Source of the DNA: Muraenolepis orangiensis
Lineage: Eukaryota; Chordata; Actinopteri; Gadiformes; Muraenolepididae
NCBI GenBank assembly: GCA_027704905.1
Contig: CM050999.1
Location: 4,883,951 to 4,947,950 of the forward strand
Reading direction: 5' to 3'
DNA length: 64,000 nucleotides
This document shows, in pieces, positions 46,701 to 64,000 of the stretch (positions are counted from its first letter, which is position 1; the number at the start of each line of letters is the position of its first letter). The notes beneath the pieces are model-generated. The model was not told the DNA's origin, did not search any database, and was given only the letters and a program-made list of their open reading frames with translations. The position numbers and the translations under genes were made by a program.

Positions 46701-48049
46701 GATGTATCCTTTAAAACGTTGGATTTGACTTGTGTAATAGTAATAGTGTTTACAATGCGTCACCACTATACAGCTCATTCTAGCCAACATTTAAAATGTT
46801 TCCATACGACCGGCCGCACAGCAGGTGCATTCACACTGAAAACTAAACACTACGGAAGGTTGCAGGCGCTATTCCTTTGTTAAAGAACAAAGAAGATGAG
46901 ACCAAATAGGTCAATAAAAGCAGAAACAACAGACATAGCAGCATTAATGCACACTCCAAGGAACTCTAAGGAACTCCAAAGAACTCCAAGGAACTCTAAG
47001 GAACGTCATGTTTTCCACCTCTATGCACTCAGAGGAGGAGCTGGATTCACTCCTTTGTTCTCCTGAAAGTCCAAACCCGTCCCCGATCCCAGTGGAGTGG
47101 GTTGTTTCACAGGTCAGATATAGGCTGTTCCTTCTGCAGTCAAACCCCAGTATGTGTTTTTATCCAATATGTCGGGGGGAAACATGGCCTGATTGTGCTA
47201 GCTGTGAAGATGGGGTTCCAGGATGTACAATACAAGTTTCCATTTTGATTGGCCATTTGTAACAAGTACATAGGAATGCGTACTCCCCATTCCCTCCCGC
47301 AGTATAAATCTCAATTTAAGTTACTTAAATATAAAGAAAAGTGCGAAAAAAAGTAAAGTAAAAAGTACAAGTAAACTATAAAATGTATTAAGTAAACGAA
47401 ATAAACTGCGAGAGCTCGTAGAGAGATGTTGATCCATGTGTTCGGGAGATTCCGATTCCCGATGACCAGTTTAACTAGTTTGAGATATCCGTGTGGCCTG
47501 CTACAATGATCACATCGCTGGCTGCACTAAATGACCAAGGCTTAGCATTAGAGTGGGGGGGTGACGGTATACCGCCAGAATTGTAATTGTTGTGAATTCC
47601 CTCGGGAGAAAGAAGGTTCTGCACACACTAGACACACGATCCTCTCTGCTCTCCTCTGCTGTTCCCGAAGAGTCTCCGGTGTGTTGTACAGTCTGTCAGT
47701 TAGAAGGGATGCCGCTTGAGTCGCTTTGCAAAAGTTCCTAATAGTTTCCAAGTAAACGCTAAACGTATAGCAGCATTTGATTGCTAGGTGCTTTATGAAA
47801 ACCAAAAAGATAGCTAGGGTAGTCTGAAAAGCTGGCATCAGTGATATAAGCCACATAAACAATAGCAGGGTGTGGTACAATGACATATTTGTCAATGTGC
47901 CACATTGGTTGTTTCTGTTGGTGTGTGTTCTCTGAATCCGATGGGCTTGAGAGTTTCCTGCCCAACTGTTCAGCCCATGGAACCAGGAAGTATGTGACTT
48001 GTGAAGAATGTGATCCTTCCTTCTATGTACATGTGTTCAATTGTGCAAA
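46701..48049. other. Intergenic, no gene recognised
   Basis: Contains a short GGAACTC-type direct repeat (46955-47005) and a family A LINE terminus at 47235-47310. I see no coding exon. Confidence 0.45.
47235..47310 (-). mobile_element. LINE family A 3' end
   Basis: GATTGGCCATTTGTAACAAG, then TACTCCCCATTCCCTCCCGC and AGTATAAATCTC, the reverse complement of the family A terminus. Confidence 0.65.
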
Positions 48050-49235
48050 AAAGTTTAAAGTGCCAGTAGTGCAGCAGCATCATGAATACAGTGCAGTACA
48101 GTGAAGAACAGTGCAGTCACTGAAATGAGTTCAGAAAATCCAGCAAAAGTATGACAGAGTAATGCAATATGGATGACAATGTTATGATAGTGGTAGCACT
48201 TCTAGCAGTTTAGTAGGCTCACTGCCTGTGGATACAAACTATCCTTGAACCTGATAGTTTTTGTATGAATGCTGTGGGAGAAGAGATGGAGCCCAGGGTG
48301 GTTGCGGTCCTTGTGATGGAGATGGCCTTCTTCCAACATCTGGTCCTAAAAATGTCCTCAATGCATGGAAGTGCATCCCTGATGATCTTTAACACGCCCT
48401 TGCGGTGTGCAGTAGTGTTGCCGTACCACACAGTGACGCCACTCAGAACGCTCTCTACAGTGTGACAGTAAAAGTTCACTAGCCACCGCTTGCTTATGCC
48501 GCTTTTACTGAAGCACCGCAGGGCATAGAGGTGCCTGTGTGCCTCAGCATGACCTCCTTGTTGCGGGTCCACGCCAGGTTGTCAAAGATCTGTAGTCCTA
48601 GGAAACAGAAGCAGCTGACAACTTCCACCGGTGTCCCGTCCAGGCTGATGGTGGAGTGGGTGCCCCGGTGGCTCCTGAAGTCCACGATGAGCTCCTTAGT
48701 CTTGCTGACATTCAGTGCGAGGCTGTTTTCCTTGCACCATCACGTCAGCCAGACTACCTCATCTCTGTACTCAGGCCGATGACTGTTGTGTCGTCTGTAA
48801 ACTTGATAATCAGATTATTGCTGTGCGTGGCAGTACAGCCGCAGACTTAGGCAGCAGCCTTGGGGTGCTCCGGTGTTGAGGACCAGAGTAAATGAGATGT
48901 TGTTCCCAATCTTCACCACTTGAGGCCTGCCCGTCAGGAAGTCCATAATCCAGTTACAGATGGGGGCACCCAGACCTAGGTCCCTCAGTTTCAGGACCAA
49001 CTTGGAGGGAACGACGGTGTTGAACGCCGAACTGTAGTCAATGAACAGCCAGCAGACAGACAGCCAGTCTGACGTAGGTGTCCCTCCTGTCTAGGTGCTC
49101 CAGGGCCATGTGTAGTGCCAGGGAAATGGCGTCTACTGAACTGTTTGGTCTGTATGCAAACTGGAGTGGATCAAGAGACTCAGGGATTGAAAAGTCAAAA
49201 TACAGTGTGAATGTATCCTCATATGCAATCCTCAC
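48050..49235 (-). mobile_element. LINE family A, reverse-transcriptase remnant
   Basis: Minus-strand frames contain, in order, DPLQFAYRPNSSVDAISLAL (49170), FTLVLNTGAPQGCCLSLRLY (48870), KTKELIVDFRSHRG and STISLDGTPVEVVSCF (48690-48600), NFYCHTVESVLSGVTVWYGN (48470). Frames differ and the FADD region is damaged, so it is dead. Same family as 14590-15250. Confidence 0.78.
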
Positions 49236-49408
49236 GGTCAGTCTTTACACACAACAGCAATTGGAAATATAAATAATATATGGACATATTGCAGTGGCCC
49301 TGTGTACAAGTAGTGCAAATTAGAAAATATATATACATACAAAGGTGGGATGTAAACATGTCTATTGTGGTATTGGTGCAATACAGTAATGGAGTGACAC
49401 ACCAACAC

Positions 49409-49649
<241 letters not shown>

Positions 49650-50112
49650 CCCCTGTGGCACATTGACTAATATTTCCTTGTGCCACACCTTTGTATTGTT
49701 TCTGCTATTGTTTCGGTTCCGTCATTCTTTGTCGGGCGTTGATCTGATACAACCTTGTTGTGTGCGTGTTGCACTCTTAGTGACATGCTCAATGTGCTTC
49801 TGAGCGGTGGGGTCAAAGGTAATGGGTGGCTTTCTCTTTGACAATCTCTTTGTGAGTCTAGAGAGTAGCGGTTCCTTCTGCATTCACCAAAAGCTGAATT
49901 TAATTCATTTTTAAAACATGTATTCAGTTTTCAGTTCTCTGTTCAGAAGAAAAGTCCCTTCTCACGCCTGGGGTTGTGATTTCCTCCCCATGCCAATGAT
50001 CTCAACATGGGTTCAAAGAATGCAAGCGAGTACTCTTGACTTAACCCATGAGCAAGGCCTTGCTTGTATACAGAACAAACATGGTAATGTAGGCCTATTT
50101 AAACCCTTTCTA

Positions 50113-50118
<6 letters not shown>

Positions 50119-50163
<45 letters not shown>
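50119..50163. repeat. (TA)n microsatellite
   Basis: Pure TA of about 45 bp, followed by a shorter one at 50196-50210. Confidence 0.95.
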
Positions 50164-50165
<2 letters not shown>

Positions 50166-50463
50166 CTATATAACTAACTACTATATAACTAACTGATATA
50201 TATATATATATGGGTTGTGGCACCGCTAACATGGTCTTGCTGTCAACAGTGAGATCTGCTTGGCCCAGCAGAGTAAGGGTGGTCCATCTATTGGATTAAG
50301 GGAGGGATTTCAACCCTGTTTTAATCTGAGGAGACAGCCGGCTACGCGCTAAAGCTGTCGTGGTTCTCGGGTCTCTGTGCTGCCGCCCTATTTGCCATCA
50401 GTCGACAGTAATACAGTGGACTACAACAGAGGGAGGGAGAGAGAGTCTCCATCGTGGTCCAAG

Positions 50464-62136
<11,673 letters not shown>

Positions 62137-62140
62137 GTCG

Positions 62141-62960
62141 GTGACGTCCTACTGCTACTACTGCTGCTACTACTACCACTACCGTTATTACTGCTAATTA
62201 GGGTTGCCACCTTTCATGCTAAAATATAAAAGGACGCCCCCCGCTCCTCAGGGCCCCGCCCACCACAGGCCTGGGGGCGGGGCGCCAGTGATTCATGATT
62301 AGTGATTAACAGAAAAGGCAATAGAATTATGTTAAATAAAACTTCTAGTAACAGTTGATGACATGAAGAAAATAGCTTTCGCAACAATCAAAATATCAAA
62401 TATCACAAGACTACAGCCATGGTGTGGTGGTATACAGTCTACTAGGTCTACCGTTCTATACAATGAATAGCATTTAAGAATACGGGGCAATGAGGTAAAT
62501 AGTTGATGATATGAATGAAATGTATTTAGTAACGATCAACACCATCACAAGACTACCCTGACGTGGTGGAGCTACCAGGAAAAACATTCTGAATAGAAGG
62601 TCAAAGAAACACATCGCTTAAATCCCTATTGCATTAAATGAGTTTCATAACCAAATTCTAAACCGCTATAACCTTTGAAACCTAAATAAATAAAACATTA
62701 TAAGATACATATGGGTTAAAATATAAGTATGCAAATACCACAAATTTAGCACACTTTGTGGAAAGACCAAAGTGGTCATTACAAATGGGTATTTTGGCGC
62801 AGTTTTGATCAGTGGTGGAGACCTGTGGTTGGTAAGTGAGTTTGTAGATGAACAGAGCAGATGGAACATGCTCTTGCTTCTCCTCAACTGTGTGTGGTGG
62901 TGGCTGGTTTAACCTGTGGGCCTTGATTAACTAGGACCCACAGGTGTGCAGCCTCACCCA
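62141..62960. other. SAMSN1 intron, nothing recognised
   Basis: AT-rich sequence with short (CTA)n-like runs at 62150-62195. No exon seen. The expected C-terminal SAMSN1 exon was not found up to the right edge. Confidence 0.45.
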
Positions 62961-62964
62961 GCGC

Positions 62965-63190
62965 CAGACTTATCAGTCTGGTTCGGGTCAGGTGAGGCTG
63001 CTTCAACTAGACTCTTATCAGGCTGACTGGGGCCAGGTGAGGCTGCTTCAGCTAGACTCTTATCAGTCTGACTGGGGCCAGGTGAGGCTGCTTCAACCAG
63101 TCTCTAATCAGTCTGACTGGGGCCAGGTGAGGCTGCTTCAACCAGACTGATCAGTCTGACTGGGGCCAGGTGAGGCTGCTTCAACCAGAC
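62965..63190. repeat. 45-bp minisatellite, about five copies
   Basis: AGGTGAGGCTGCTTCAACTA then GACTCTTATCAGGCTGACTG and GGGCC, starts at 62990, 63035, 63080, 63125 and 63168. Confidence 0.92.
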
Positions 63191-64000
63191 AAATGGTTGA
63201 AAATAGTGCTACTTTTACTAGTTATACTACTAGCTACTATCAAATAGTAGTATGAACGATAAAGGGATTGGAATAAGAGTAGCTAATAGGGCAATCAGAG
63301 GCTCTAAGTCGACTGCGGCAAACACTTATATATAATATAATAGTACTAATTATCACAATGTGATGATGTAGGAGAAACTCTGGTCCCGGAGACACCAATG
63401 CCACATTGCACCTAACTCAGCACACTTGCAGTGCTGCATACTGCGTGCTGACAGAAGCGTGTCATGTGACTTCCTGTAACGCACACAAAATGTGCTTCAA
63501 GAGGCAGAAGGTGCTCTTATATTTAGCTGAAGAAGGCTGGTTATCGGCCACCTCGGTACCCAATGGAAAATAAAACCTTACCCCTCCACTTGAATTTGAC
63601 TTGACTGTAAATGCACATTGACTGATGTGCATTACAGAATATTCCATGTGCGTGTGTGTGTGCGTGTGTGCGTGTGTTTAGACCATTTAAGGTCAAAGGA
63701 AGGCAGTGTATAGTTTAGCCTGAGAGCAAACAGATGGCTGCAGTGTGACCTTGCAGTGTGAGGTTGTTGATGTGAGATTCAAACAATTTAATCAAGCTGA
63801 ACAACTGTTATGGCCCCCTGATTACAACAAGCCAAGGAATAAACATAGCTAAATCAAAGTTACACTTAATCAATGCCAAAAAGTGAAAGCACGTATGTGC
63901 CCCTTATTGGTCACTAACTAAATGTTTAGTTGATTTGATCCTCATTGATCTAATCCTTCCTCATGGGCCCACGTCACGGTCACTGAACCCTGAACACTGG
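63191..64000. other. Right edge, no gene recognised
   Basis: Probably still SAMSN1 intron or the 3' flank. I see no exon and no assigned repeat. Confidence 0.4.

Overview
This window is nuclear DNA of a teleost fish. All recognisable genes are split by GT-AG introns and encode vertebrate proteins, and the spaces between them hold fish-type LINE tails, SINE-like elements, a BEL/Pao retroelement and a very high density of tandem repeats. The density of dinucleotide repeats recalls gadid (cod-like) genomes, but that is only an impression. I rebuilt the gene models by hand from splice sites, reading phase and remembered family sequences.

Layout. 1-9.65 kb: DHX40, a DEAH-box RNA helicase, on the minus strand with its promoter. 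One of its introns holds a 2.1 kb decayed coding sequence of a family I cannot name, and several others hold minisatellites. 10.1-15.3 kb: an L2/CR1-like LINE whose last coding segment has grown into a 40-bp satellite, then a decayed zona-pellucida-domain gene on the minus strand, then LINE fragments. 17.0-27.5 kb: a 31-exon integrin alpha-E-like gene (I-domain integrin) on the plus strand. 27.7-31.1 kb: a LINE fragment, a G-rich 14-bp array, a (GA)n tract and an internally deleted BEL/Pao copy. 31.5-43.1 kb: P2RX5, an ATP-gated channel of 11 exons, with a second BEL/Pao copy in intron 1 and a 2 kb LINE in intron 3. 44.9-46.1 kb: a small secreted Ly6/uPAR (three-finger) gene with a TATA box. 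46.1-50.4 kb: LINE remnants and a 240-bp (CA)n tract. 50.4 kb to the right edge: a SAMSN1 (SH3-SAM adaptor) gene with a long 5' form and an internal alternative first exon; its 3' end lies outside the window.

The genes are not an operon or pathway. ITGAE next to P2RX5 repeats a linkage known from human chromosome 17p. ITGAE and SAMSN1 are leukocyte genes in mammals. The strongest unusual signals are a hAT-type MITE whose 8-bp target duplication is the integrin exon 2 splice donor, a ladder of four in-frame splice acceptors made by a 24-bp repeat in SAMSN1, a 25-residue polyasparagine tract encoded by an (AAC)n repeat beside the integrin I-domain, repeated conversion of LINE or gene coding segments into minisatellites, and an apparent one-base deletion in the integrin transmembrane exon.
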